Part shown: positions 52,673-60,234 of the stretch, piece by piece
How positions within the stretch are numbered: the first letter of the stretch is position 1
How the letters are laid out: each line of letters starts with the position of its first letter
From: Ignavibacteriota bacterium
GTDB taxonomy: Bacteria > Bacteroidota > Ignavibacteria > Ignavibacteriales > Melioribacteraceae
Direction of reading: 5' to 3'
Assembly: GCA_016713565.1 (NCBI GenBank)
Contig: JADJOX010000003.1
Span: forward strand, 248,001 to 312,000
DNA: 64,000 nt
Translations under genes and position numbers: made by a program
The notes under the pieces: model-generated
Told to the model about the DNA's origin: nothing
Databases searched by the model: none
Seen by the model: only the letters and a program-made list of their open reading frames with translations

Positions 52673-54562
52673 ATGAAATCCTACTTTAGAATTTTAATAA
52701 AATTAATTGTCGTCCTATTATTTATTTTCCCAAATTTTATATCTGCACAAGATAGAAAAGTTGGTGATGTAAACGACGGAAGTAAAATGCTTCCAGTTCA
52801 TCATTTGAATTTATTGGATGATGACGGCAATGTAATTGATCCCAAATACAAATATGGAATTCCATTCTCTACTAATAAAACGTGCGGCAACGAATGTCAT
52901 AATTATGAAATTATTAGCGATGGATTTCATTTTAACTATAATGATACAAATAAAAATGTACATGAAAATAGCGAACCTTGGATTTATACTGATCCGACAA
53001 CGCTAACACTTTTACCTTTATCATATAAAAAACAAAAAGGTACATTTTCACCCGATGATATTAATATGTCACCCATGCAGTTCTTATTTAGATTCGGACC
53101 TTATTACGCCGGAGGCGATATCAGCGAATTGGACAGTTTGGAAAATCCTAAAGATTTTTTACGATGGAATGTTTCGGGAAAGCTTAATGTAAATTGTTTG
53201 ATTTGTCATGATGCCGATCCAAATTACGATCAAGCTGAATATGCATCCAATATGAGAAAGCAAAACTTTAAATGGGCCGCCGCCGCTAGTACAAGCTTTG
53301 TAGAGTTTAAAGGCAACGCTTCAAAAATGCCCGATAATTATGACATGTATAACCAAACAACAATTCAAACAATTGATGTAAGATCTTCCGTTCCTCCTAC
53401 CTTAAAATATGATACAACAAAATTTAATTCCTCAAATAAAATTTACTTTAATGTATCTAAAAAGATTCCCAATGATAACTGTTATTACTGTCATTCCTCA
53501 ATAATTTCTGATAATAACTTACATGCAAACTGGAAAAATGATGAAGACGTTCATATTAAAGCGGGATTAAAATGCGTGGATTGCCACAGAAATGGTTTAG
53601 ACCATAATATGACGAGAGGAATTGCAGATAAAAATATTGATAACTCAAGCTCATTTACATGTGAAGGATGCCACATACCAAATTTGAAAGATGGAATACC
53701 TGTAAATGGTAATTTAGGCGCCCCAATTCCAAAACATTTAGGAATTCCGGCAGTTCATTTTGAAAAACTAAGCTGTACAGTTTGTCACTCGGGTAAATGG
53801 CCCGGCGAAAAACCGAATATGATAAAAACATCACGTTCTCATTTCTTGGGTATGCATGGAACAAACAAAGCTCCGGATGTTTTTCCTCATATTTTAACAA
53901 GTATTTATGCTGAAAATAATTCCGATAAAATTGAGCCAAGAAATTTAGTCTTCCCTTCTTTTTGGGGAAATAAAGACAGTACCAACAATGTTAGTCCGCT
54001 GCCTATTGATTTTGTTGAACAAAATATAAGACCAATGCTTGCTTTGGATTCTATCTTTAATTTTGGAAAATGGCCAAGCGTTAAGGACAGCGTTGTTATT
54101 TCTATTTTGGATTCAATCAAAAACTTAAAATTATTTAACGGTACTCCGGTTTTAGTAACGGGCGGAAAAGTTTTCGAAGTTGAAAATAATTCTTTAATAG
54201 ATGATGATTATAATGAACTTGGTTATACATGGAGAATTGCACATACAGTTCGTCCTGCCTCTCAAGCACTCGGTATAAACGGATGCGGAGATTGTCATTC
54301 TATCGGTTCACCGTTTTTTACCAATAATGTTGAAGTCGAAAGTTCGCTTATTAATTTTAATAATAAAAATATTTCAATGAGTGATTTTCAAAATAACAGT
54401 GAAATCTATCAATCATTTTTTTCACTAACGTTTTTCTTCAGACCGCTTTTGAAATATATTATAATTTTTTCAGCTTTAGTTATACTTATTGTTTTTATCG
54501 GATTTACTTTCAGCGGATTTAAATATTTATCAAAATTCTTTTTTTCCAATAATAATTCTTAG
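52673..54562 (+). CDS. Seven-heme membrane-anchored c-type cytochrome
   Basis: ATG 52673 (629 residues) is chosen because the signal peptide (MKSYFRILIKLIVVLLFIFP to SAQ) starts there; a longer frame overlaps the preceding gene. Six CXXCH sites lie at about 175, 270, 301, 330, 368 and 538 (CLICH, CYYCH, CVDCH, CEGCH, CTVCH, CGDCH). A CX3CH site, CGNECH, is at 71-76. Several distal His candidates surround them. A C-terminal membrane helix (about 593-618) is followed by a short Lys/Asn tail. Such proteins carry electrons between periplasmic enzymes and membrane quinones or extracellular acceptors; some octaheme reductases look similar, but I cannot assign a substrate. It is followed 16 bases later by a b-type-like membrane protein, its probable partner. 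Confidence 0.9.
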   Translation: MKSYFRILIKLIVVLLFIFPNFISAQDRKVGDVNDGSKMLPVHHLNLLDDDGNVIDPKYKYGIPFSTNKTCGNECHNYEIISDGFHFNYNDTNKNVHENSEPWIYTDPTTLTLLPLSYKKQKGTFSPDDINMSPMQFLFRFGPYYAGGDISELDSLENPKDFLRWNVSGKLNVNCLICHDADPNYDQAEYASNMRKQNFKWAAAASTSFVEFKGNASKMPDNYDMYNQTTIQTIDVRSSVPPTLKYDTTKFNSSNKIYFNVSKKIPNDNCYYCHSSIISDNNLHANWKNDEDVHIKAGLKCVDCHRNGLDHNMTRGIADKNIDNSSSFTCEGCHIPNLKDGIPVNGNLGAPIPKHLGIPAVHFEKLSCTVCHSGKWPGEKPNMIKTSRSHFLGMHGTNKAPDVFPHILTSIYAENNSDKIEPRNLVFPSFWGNKDSTNNVSPLPIDFVEQNIRPMLALDSIFNFGKWPSVKDSVVISILDSIKNLKLFNGTPVLVTGGKVFEVENNSLIDDDYNELGYTWRIAHTVRPASQALGINGCGDCHSIGSPFFTNNVEVESSLINFNNKNISMSDFQNNSEIYQSFFSLTFFFRPLLKYIIIFSALVILIVFIGFTFSGFKYLSKFFFSNNNS

Positions 54563-54578
54563 GAGATCATAGATTTTT

Positions 54579-55208
54579 ATGTTTAGAATATTATCTTTAT
54601 TGATCATTGCAGCAGCAATTTATTGGCTATTTAATTTTGGAAAAAAGAATGGTTTTTCAATTAAAACTCTTTTGAATAATTTAATTTCAGCGGTCATAAA
54701 TTCTGTAAAGAAAATTTCGGAGTTCAAAAATCAAGCGCTCTCCGAAAAAATCAATTCAATTAAAAAATTATTGTACGTTGTAACAGTAGCGTTATTTTTA
54801 ATAATGGCAATTTCCGCATTCATTCCCGCTATAATTTTTGGCGGAAGTCTAAGCGGAGTATTTTTACTAATTCATGTAACCGCTGCTCCTTTCTTCGCGG
54901 TTTCATTGGCATTAACAATTGTAATCTACGCACAGCAAAATAAATTTGGAACCAAAGATTTTAAGAATCAAACGGATTTTAATAATCTCAATTCATTAAA
55001 ATTGAATAATTCCGGTAACCAAAAGTTAATATTTTGGCTATTTACATTCTTTTCGCTTCCTGCCATTGTTTCAATAATTCTAAGTATGTTCCCCTTATTT
55101 GGAACTGAAGGTCAAAATATTTTGTTAGAAATTCATAGATATTCCACATTGATCTTATTTATTTTATTAGTTTTACACAGTGGATTATTGAATTTGAAGT
55201 CTAATTGA
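54579..55208 (+). CDS. Cytochrome b-like integral membrane protein
   Basis: This 209-residue protein has one N-terminal helix, a polar stretch (about 20-62), and four further membrane helices (about 64-88, 92-118, 148-173, 180-204). His186 and His200 in the last helix are separated by 13 residues, the spacing seen in helices that hold two b-type hemes; His99 lies in an earlier helix (LLIHVTAAPF). I therefore read it as a small b-type quinone-interacting partner of the upstream seven-heme cytochrome. With only three intramembrane His residues, a full diheme set is not evident, so one ligand may come from elsewhere. It could also be a heme-free anchor. AGGAG lies upstream of the ATG. Confidence 0.65.
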   Translation: MFRILSLLIIAAAIYWLFNFGKKNGFSIKTLLNNLISAVINSVKKISEFKNQALSEKINSIKKLLYVVTVALFLIMAISAFIPAIIFGGSLSGVFLLIHVTAAPFFAVSLALTIVIYAQQNKFGTKDFKNQTDFNNLNSLKLNNSGNQKLIFWLFTFFSLPAIVSIILSMFPLFGTEGQNILLEIHRYSTLILFILLVLHSGLLNLKSN

Positions 55209-55249
55209 TTTTAAATATAATTTTGAAAAAAAATCTTTGGAGTAAAAAA

Positions 55250-55921
55250 ATGCAAAACAAAAAACGTGTTATGAAAATGTTAATCTTCATTGGAGTATTT
55301 TTGGGAATTTTTGTTTCCAATTCTTTAGCTCAAAAAATGGTTCCGATTCAAATTGACCTCCCGAAAGCAATGTTTGTCGGTACACCAACAAATATGACTA
55401 TAGATAAATTAGAAAAACCATTAGGAAAACCAAGACCTCCATTTTTGGCACCCGAAGGAACAAAAAACGTTGCTTTACACAAAAAAGTTACAAGTACAGA
55501 TGATATGCCTATTATAGGTGAAGTTGATTATATAACTGACGGCGATAAAAACGGCGACGAAGGATATTTTGTTGAATTAGGACCTTTCACTCAAAATATT
55601 ACAATTGACCTTGAAAAAGAATATAATATATACGCACTTGTTTTATGGCATTTCCACAAACAACCGCGAGTTTATTTTGACGTTATTGTTCAACTATCAA
55701 ACGATAAAGATTTTAAGAAAGATGTTAAAACTATTTTTAACAACGATTTGGATAATTCCAGTAAACAAGGAAAAGGAACCGACTGGCATTATGTTGAAAC
55801 TGCCGAAGGAAAATTAATTGACGCAAAAGGTGAAAAAGCCAGATACGTTAGATTATACAGCAAAGGAAATAACAGTAACGATTTAAATCATTACATTGAA
55901 GTTGCGGTTTACGGAAAGTAA
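55250..55921 (+). CDS. Exported discoidin-like (F5/8 type C-like) domain protein
   Basis: ATG 55250 follows GGAG at 55239-55242; an in-frame start 15 codons earlier has no such site. The 223-residue product has a signal peptide ending NSLAQ, a Pro-rich spacer (KPLGKPRPPFLAPEG) and a single jelly-roll-like domain: NVALHKKVTSTD, VDYITDGDKNGDEGYFVELGP, ITIDLEKEYNIYALVLWHFH, VYFDVIVQLSNDKDF, ARYVRLYSKGNNSNDLNHYIEVAVYG. The pattern fits discoidin/F5-8C carbohydrate- or protein-binding modules. No heme site or catalytic motif is seen. It sits directly after the two cytochrome genes, so it may be an accessory subunit that docks glycan or enzyme, but its role is unknown. Confidence 0.75.
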   Translation: MQNKKRVMKMLIFIGVFLGIFVSNSLAQKMVPIQIDLPKAMFVGTPTNMTIDKLEKPLGKPRPPFLAPEGTKNVALHKKVTSTDDMPIIGEVDYITDGDKNGDEGYFVELGPFTQNITIDLEKEYNIYALVLWHFHKQPRVYFDVIVQLSNDKDFKKDVKTIFNNDLDNSSKQGKGTDWHYVETAEGKLIDAKGEKARYVRLYSKGNNSNDLNHYIEVAVYGK

Positions 55922-57494
55922 AAAAATATTTGCTAAAATTAATGACGGTTACTTTTTTGTAATCGTCATTTTTTTTGCCCTGTCATTAAGATTATTTGAT
56001 CTAAATAATCGTCCGTTTCATACAGATGAAGCGGTTCACGCAATAAAATTTGCCGACCTATTAGAAAACGGGAAATACATTTATGATCCCATTGAATATC
56101 ACGGACCAACGTTAAATTATTTTTCTTTAATTACCGCAAAGCTTTCGGGTGAAAATACTTTAAGCGAACTCAATGAAATAACGTTAAGGATTGTCCCGGC
56201 AGTAATATCGCTGATTTTAATTTTGATGACGTATTTTATTTTTGATAATTATAATAAAAATCTAAAATTTATAATTACGATTTTAATTTCAATCTCTCCT
56301 ATTTTTGTTTTTTATGGAAGATATTACATACAAGAAACATTGCTTGTTACATTCGCGTATTCTTCGCTTTTAACGTTTTATAAATATTTAACAACGAGAA
56401 AATTAACTTGGATAGTTTTAACAAGTGTTTTTTCAGCGCTTGTATTTTGTACAAAAGAAACAAGTATCATTATATATTTTTCCGCAATTTCCGCTACGAT
56501 TTTAATCTATTTGTTTGACAAAGAAATACGTAAAAGAATATTTTTTGTGAAAAATCATGCTTTAATTTTTTCAATCATTTTTTTCGGAATTTCAATAATC
56601 TTTTATTCCTCATTTTTTTCAAATCCGTCAGGCATTTTAGATTCATTAAAGACTTTTACAAATTACTTTAACAAAGCCGGAAGCAGTAACGAACATATTC
56701 AACCTTGGTATTATTACTTTGAATTTTTACTTTTCACAAATAATGATTTGATATTTTATACTGAAATACCAATATTCATCTTAGCAATATTTGGTTTTGG
56801 CTTTTTATTTTTATCAAAGAAAAATTATTTACTTAAACTTATTGCGCTGTTCTGCATAATACAGGCAATTGTTTATGCTTTAATTCCATATAAAACTCCT
56901 TGGCTAGCGCTTAATTTTTGGATAGGATTTTTGTTTATTGCATCGTTCGGAATGGAATCTTTATTGAGAAAATTCGAAAAAACTTTTATAAAGAATTTTT
57001 TACTTACTTTATTTGTTTTAATTTTCCTCCATTCTTTTTATCAATCATTAATAATAAATTTTGCCAAGCCGTATCAGCCGGAAAATCCGTTTACTTATTC
57101 ACAGCCTACACCGGATATAATTTCTGCTTCAGAAAAAATAAATAAAATAGCCGAATTCGATTCTATGAAAAATGAAATTTTCATTAACGTTATTGCAAAG
57201 GATAATGATTATTGGCCGCTGCCTTGGTATTTGCGAAAAATAAAAAATATCGCTTGGAATAATGAGGTTAAGAATAATGTTTACGTGTATAATATAATCA
57301 TCACCTCTCCGGAATTTGAAAACGAAATAACTGAAAAGTTATATTCACTTCCAAAACCCGGACAAGTAAATTTATACGTTCCCCTCTTTGATGATTATGT
57401 TGCAATTAGACCAAATGTTGAAATTGTCGGCTACATTCAAAACAGTTTGTATGATAAATATTTACATTCCTCAATGAAAAATTCAGCGGAATAA
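55896..57494 (+). CDS. Agl23/PMT-like membrane glycosyltransferase (GT-C fold)
   Basis: The frame begins at TTG 55896, overlapping the end of the previous gene by 26 bases; no ATG lies near, so TTG 55896 or TTG 55902 is the probable start. The 532-residue product has about 10-12 membrane helices. The first loop carries RPFHTDEAVHAIKF with the Asp-Glu pair (44-45) used by GT-C transferases, then EYHGPTLNYFSL, typical of the family annotated as flippase-associated Agl23 (TIGR03663). Later come GRYYIQETLL, CTKETSIIIYF and YKTPWLALNFW. These enzymes transfer sugars from polyprenyl-phosphate donors to extracytoplasmic acceptors. The convergent GT2 at 58404 could supply such a donor. Start codon is the weakest part. 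Confidence 0.85.
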   Translation: MKLRFTESKKIFAKINDGYFFVIVIFFALSLRLFDLNNRPFHTDEAVHAIKFADLLENGKYIYDPIEYHGPTLNYFSLITAKLSGENTLSELNEITLRIVPAVISLILILMTYFIFDNYNKNLKFIITILISISPIFVFYGRYYIQETLLVTFAYSSLLTFYKYLTTRKLTWIVLTSVFSALVFCTKETSIIIYFSAISATILIYLFDKEIRKRIFFVKNHALIFSIIFFGISIIFYSSFFSNPSGILDSLKTFTNYFNKAGSSNEHIQPWYYYFEFLLFTNNDLIFYTEIPIFILAIFGFGFLFLSKKNYLLKLIALFCIIQAIVYALIPYKTPWLALNFWIGFLFIASFGMESLLRKFEKTFIKNFLLTLFVLIFLHSFYQSLIINFAKPYQPENPFTYSQPTPDIISASEKINKIAEFDSMKNEIFINVIAKDNDYWPLPWYLRKIKNIAWNNEVKNNVYVYNIIITSPEFENEITEKLYSLPKPGQVNLYVPLFDDYVAIRPNVEIVGYIQNSLYDKYLHSSMKNSAE

Positions 57495-57500
57495 TATTTT

Positions 57501-58439
57501 ATGATAAAATTATCAAATATAAATTCCAATAATTTGCATCATTTTGCGCATGAGGCAATGGCTACAATATTTGAAGTATTGATTCAATCAGAAAATAAAA
57601 ATTATGCTGAGCAAGCTGCTCAAAATGTATTTGCCGAAATTGACAATTTGGAAGATAAATTCAGCAGATTCAGAAGCAATACGGACATTGCTAAAATTAA
57701 CAACTCAAAAATCGAAGAAGAAATAATTTTGAGTTTTGAAACGTTTGAGTGTATTTGGATAGCAAAAAATATTTATGAAATGACAAACGGTTTATTTGAT
57801 ATTACTACCGGAAACATTATTGATAAATGGAAAAACAAGTCCGAAGCTTCACAAAGTTCTAATGGAATTTATTCTGATTTTGGGAATGATAAATTCATTT
57901 TAAATGAAAATGATTATACGATAAGAATCTTAAATGATAAGGTAAGTTTTGATTTAGGCGGAATAGGAAAAGGCTATGCTGTGGATCTCGCGGCAAAACT
58001 TTTATTGGAATGGGATTTAGAAAACGCTTTAATTCACGGCGGCGGAAGCAGCGTTAAGACAATAGGAAAATTAGACGATAAAAATGGTTGGCCGGTTACT
58101 ATTAGTAATCCAATAAATTATGAACAAATAATCGCGCGATTGAATTTAAGTAATTTATCTTTAAGCGGCTCCGGAAAGCAAAAGCATAATCATATTATTA
58201 ATCCGAAAACACTTTTACCGAATTATAACAGAACTGCGGCTTGGGTTTTAACAGAATCGGCGGCAATTTCCGACGCGGTTTCAACGGCATTTATGTTAAT
58301 GGATAAAAACGAAATTCTCGAATTCTGTAAAATTAATGATTATATAAATGCAATGATAATCTTGAACGACAATGCGGAATTGAAAAAGCATGACCTGATA
58401 ATTTCAGATAATTTCGGCGGCGCTGAATTTTTTGTATAG
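57501..58439 (+). CDS. apbE: ApbE-like FAD:protein FMN transferase without signal peptide
   Basis: A 312-residue ApbE protein. Landmarks are LEDKFSRFRSNTDIAKIN, FDITTG, SFDLGGIGKGYAVDLAA (151-165), ALIHGGGSS (177-184 region), LSGSGKQKHNHIINPKT and ESAAISDAVSTAFM, together the FAD- and metal-binding sites. It attaches FMN to Thr or Ser of partner proteins such as Rnf, Nqr or FMN-binding domain subunits. Unlike most family members it has no signal or lipobox: the protein opens MIKLSNINSNNLHHFAHEAM, so it may act in the cytoplasm or lack its export partner. No target with a flavinylation motif is visible in the window. Its 3' end overlaps the convergent GT2 gene by 36 bases. Confidence 0.9.
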   Translation: MIKLSNINSNNLHHFAHEAMATIFEVLIQSENKNYAEQAAQNVFAEIDNLEDKFSRFRSNTDIAKINNSKIEEEIILSFETFECIWIAKNIYEMTNGLFDITTGNIIDKWKNKSEASQSSNGIYSDFGNDKFILNENDYTIRILNDKVSFDLGGIGKGYAVDLAAKLLLEWDLENALIHGGGSSVKTIGKLDDKNGWPVTISNPINYEQIIARLNLSNLSLSGSGKQKHNHIINPKTLLPNYNRTAAWVLTESAAISDAVSTAFMLMDKNEILEFCKINDYINAMIILNDNAELKKHDLIISDNFGGAEFFV

Positions 58440-59129
58440 ATAAATAAAATCAGTAACTACTTTTTTTGAACTTTTCCTAATACTAATTCGACTGTCTCTG
58501 TCACAAGTCCAAATTACGGGAAATTCCAGAATTTTATAATTCTCTTTTTTAGCTAGCAAAACAATTTCTATTTCAAACAAAAATCCTGTGGTTGTTATTT
58601 GAGGAAATAATTTTCTTGCGACATCACCTTTATAAACTTTAAATCCGCATTGAGTATCCGTAAGATTTTTGGGAATTTTTAATAAAAGTTTTGATATTAT
58701 TCCAAATATACGCGAAATAATTTTTCTATCAATATCCTGAGGTTTTATGATCTTTGCACCGGTAATTTTTCGCGATCCATTTGCAATTTCACATTTATTT
58801 GATTTAATAAAATTTATTCCAATAAGTGAATTATCAAAAGGAACTGTCAGTCCCGAATCAGCATATAAAATAATATCGCCAACTGATTGTTTAACTCCCT
58901 CGATTACTGCTCCGCCTTTCCCTAAATTATTTTTTAACTTAATAACTTTAAGTTGATAATTAGTTTTACATGCTTCGGCAATTTTTGCAGTATCATCCTT
59001 GCTTCCATCGTCAACTAAAATAATTTCGCCATTAAAATTCTGACTTTTTAAAAAATTATCGGCGGCAAAAATATCCGCGGCAATCTTTTTATTTTCATTA
59101 TATGCGGGAATAATTATTGAAATATCCAT
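58404..59129 (-). CDS. GT2 family polyprenyl-phosphate glycosyltransferase
   Basis: ATG 59129 (241 residues) begins MDISIIIPAYNENKKI; a TTG two codons earlier is less likely. The GT-A fold shows IILVDDGSKDDTAKI, NLGKGGAVIEGV, LYADSGLTVPFDN (metal-binding region), IANGSRKI, and the family tail LTDTQCGFKVYKG, FLFEIEIVLLAKK, EFPVIWTCDRDSRISIRKSS. These match dolichyl/undecaprenyl-phosphate beta-glucosyl- or mannosyltransferases, which make lipid-linked single sugars on the cytoplasmic side. No membrane helices are visible. It probably feeds GT-C transferases such as the nearby Agl23-like protein. It converges on and overlaps the ApbE gene at their 3' ends. The upstream gene ends at a terminator, so it is likely monocistronic. 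Confidence 0.88.
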   Translation of the reverse strand: MDISIIIPAYNENKKIAADIFAADNFLKSQNFNGEIILVDDGSKDDTAKIAEACKTNYQLKVIKLKNNLGKGGAVIEGVKQSVGDIILYADSGLTVPFDNSLIGINFIKSNKCEIANGSRKITGAKIIKPQDIDRKIISRIFGIISKLLLKIPKNLTDTQCGFKVYKGDVARKLFPQITTTGFLFEIEIVLLAKKENYKILEFPVIWTCDRDSRISIRKSSKKVVTDFIYLYKKFSAAEII

Positions 59130-59152
59130 TGGCAAAAATTTTATAATAAATA

Positions 59153-59196
59153 AAAAAGCTATTTAATCAAAAATTAAACTGACTAAATAGCTTTTT
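59153..59196 (-). terminator. Rho-independent terminator after the TIM-barrel isomerase gene
   Basis: AAAAAGCTATTTA (59153-59165) pairs perfectly with TAAATAGCTTTTT (59184-59196), a 13-bp stem with an 18-base loop. Read on the minus strand it starts 20 bases after the stop at 59216 and runs into T-rich sequence, so it terminates the operon above. The A/T-rich stem makes it symmetrical enough to work partly in both directions. Confidence 0.8.
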
Positions 59197-59215
59197 AAAG
59201 GTAATAAATTAAATA

Positions 59216-60211
59216 TTATTTCTCATCAAAGGCAGCGTCGAATTTTATATTGGAAGGACTGAAATCAATCTTCTTAACAAATTCTAAAGCTTCTTTAACT
59301 CCATGTTCGCGTTCCATGCCGCTGTCTTCCCACTCAACTGAAAGCGGTCCGTTGTAACCTATATGATTTAACGCTCTTATAATTTCCTCAAAATTAACGC
59401 CTCCATGTCCAAGCGATCTAAAATCCCAGCCTCTGTCCTTATGACCAAAATCCAAATGAGATGACAAAATTCCATTTCTGCCGTTTAATTGTCTGGCTGC
59501 GTCTTTCATATGAACATGATAAATTCTATCGGCGAATTCATAAATAAAAACAACCGGATCAATCATTTGCCAGTGAAGATGGCTTGGATCAAAATTAAAT
59601 CCAAATGTTTTTCTGCCGCCTACAGCATCAATCGCTCTTTGTGTTGTAACAATATCAAAAGCGATTTCTGTTGGATGTACTTCCAACGCAAATTTTACTC
59701 CGCATTCGTCATAAACATCAAGTATTGGATTCCACATTTTTGCGAAATACTCAAATCCTTCTTCAATTGTTTTGGGAGCTACCGGAGGAAAACTATAAAG
59801 CATATGCCAAATAGATGATCCCGTAAAACCGTTAACAACATTAATCCCTAAATTTTTTGCTGCTATTGCCGAATTTTTCATTGCTTCAACAGCCCAGCTT
59901 CTTTTTTTCTCTGCGTTGCCTGCGCAATCAGCAGGTGCAAAACCGTCCGATCGCGAATCATTGTTTAAATCACAAACCAATTGGCCTGCTAAATGATTGC
60001 TGATGGAGAATAATTTTAAATCATTTTTTTTGAGTATATCTAATTGTTTTTCGCAGTAATTTTTATCGGATGCGGCTTTAAATACATCCATATGATCACC
60101 CCAACACGCCAATTCAATTCCATCGTAACCCCAGCCTTTAACCTTTTTCGCCAAAACTTCCAACGGAATATCTGCCCATTGCGCAGTACATAAAGTTATT
60201 GGTCTTGCCAT
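59216..60211 (-). CDS. Cytoplasmic sugar isomerase/epimerase-like TIM barrel (xylose isomerase-like)
   Basis: A 331-residue protein without a leader. It opens RPITLCTAQWADIPLEVLAKK and has GYDGIELACWGDHMDVF, LKLFSISNHLAGQL, NVVNGFTGSSIWHMLYSFPP, then the four metal-ligand blocks: FALEVHPTEIAFD (Glu), FGFNFDPSHLHWQ (Asp, His), IYHVHMKDAARQ (His) and PLSVEWEDSG (Glu). The family isomerises or epimerises sugars and inositol derivatives (IolE, IolI and xylose isomerase-like). AGGAG precedes ATG. It is the last gene of the Gfo - MFS - Gfo - isomerase cassette, 23 bases after a Gfo gene, and is followed by a terminator. It corresponds in position to the TIM/DUF1080 fusion of the first cassette, but is cytoplasmic. 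Confidence 0.9.
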   Translation of the reverse strand: MARPITLCTAQWADIPLEVLAKKVKGWGYDGIELACWGDHMDVFKAASDKNYCEKQLDILKKNDLKLFSISNHLAGQLVCDLNNDSRSDGFAPADCAGNAEKKRSWAVEAMKNSAIAAKNLGINVVNGFTGSSIWHMLYSFPPVAPKTIEEGFEYFAKMWNPILDVYDECGVKFALEVHPTEIAFDIVTTQRAIDAVGGRKTFGFNFDPSHLHWQMIDPVVFIYEFADRIYHVHMKDAARQLNGRNGILSSHLDFGHKDRGWDFRSLGHGGVNFEEIIRALNHIGYNGPLSVEWEDSGMEREHGVKEALEFVKKIDFSPSNIKFDAAFDEK

Positions 60212-60234
60212 TTTTTATTGCTCCTTAACAAAAA

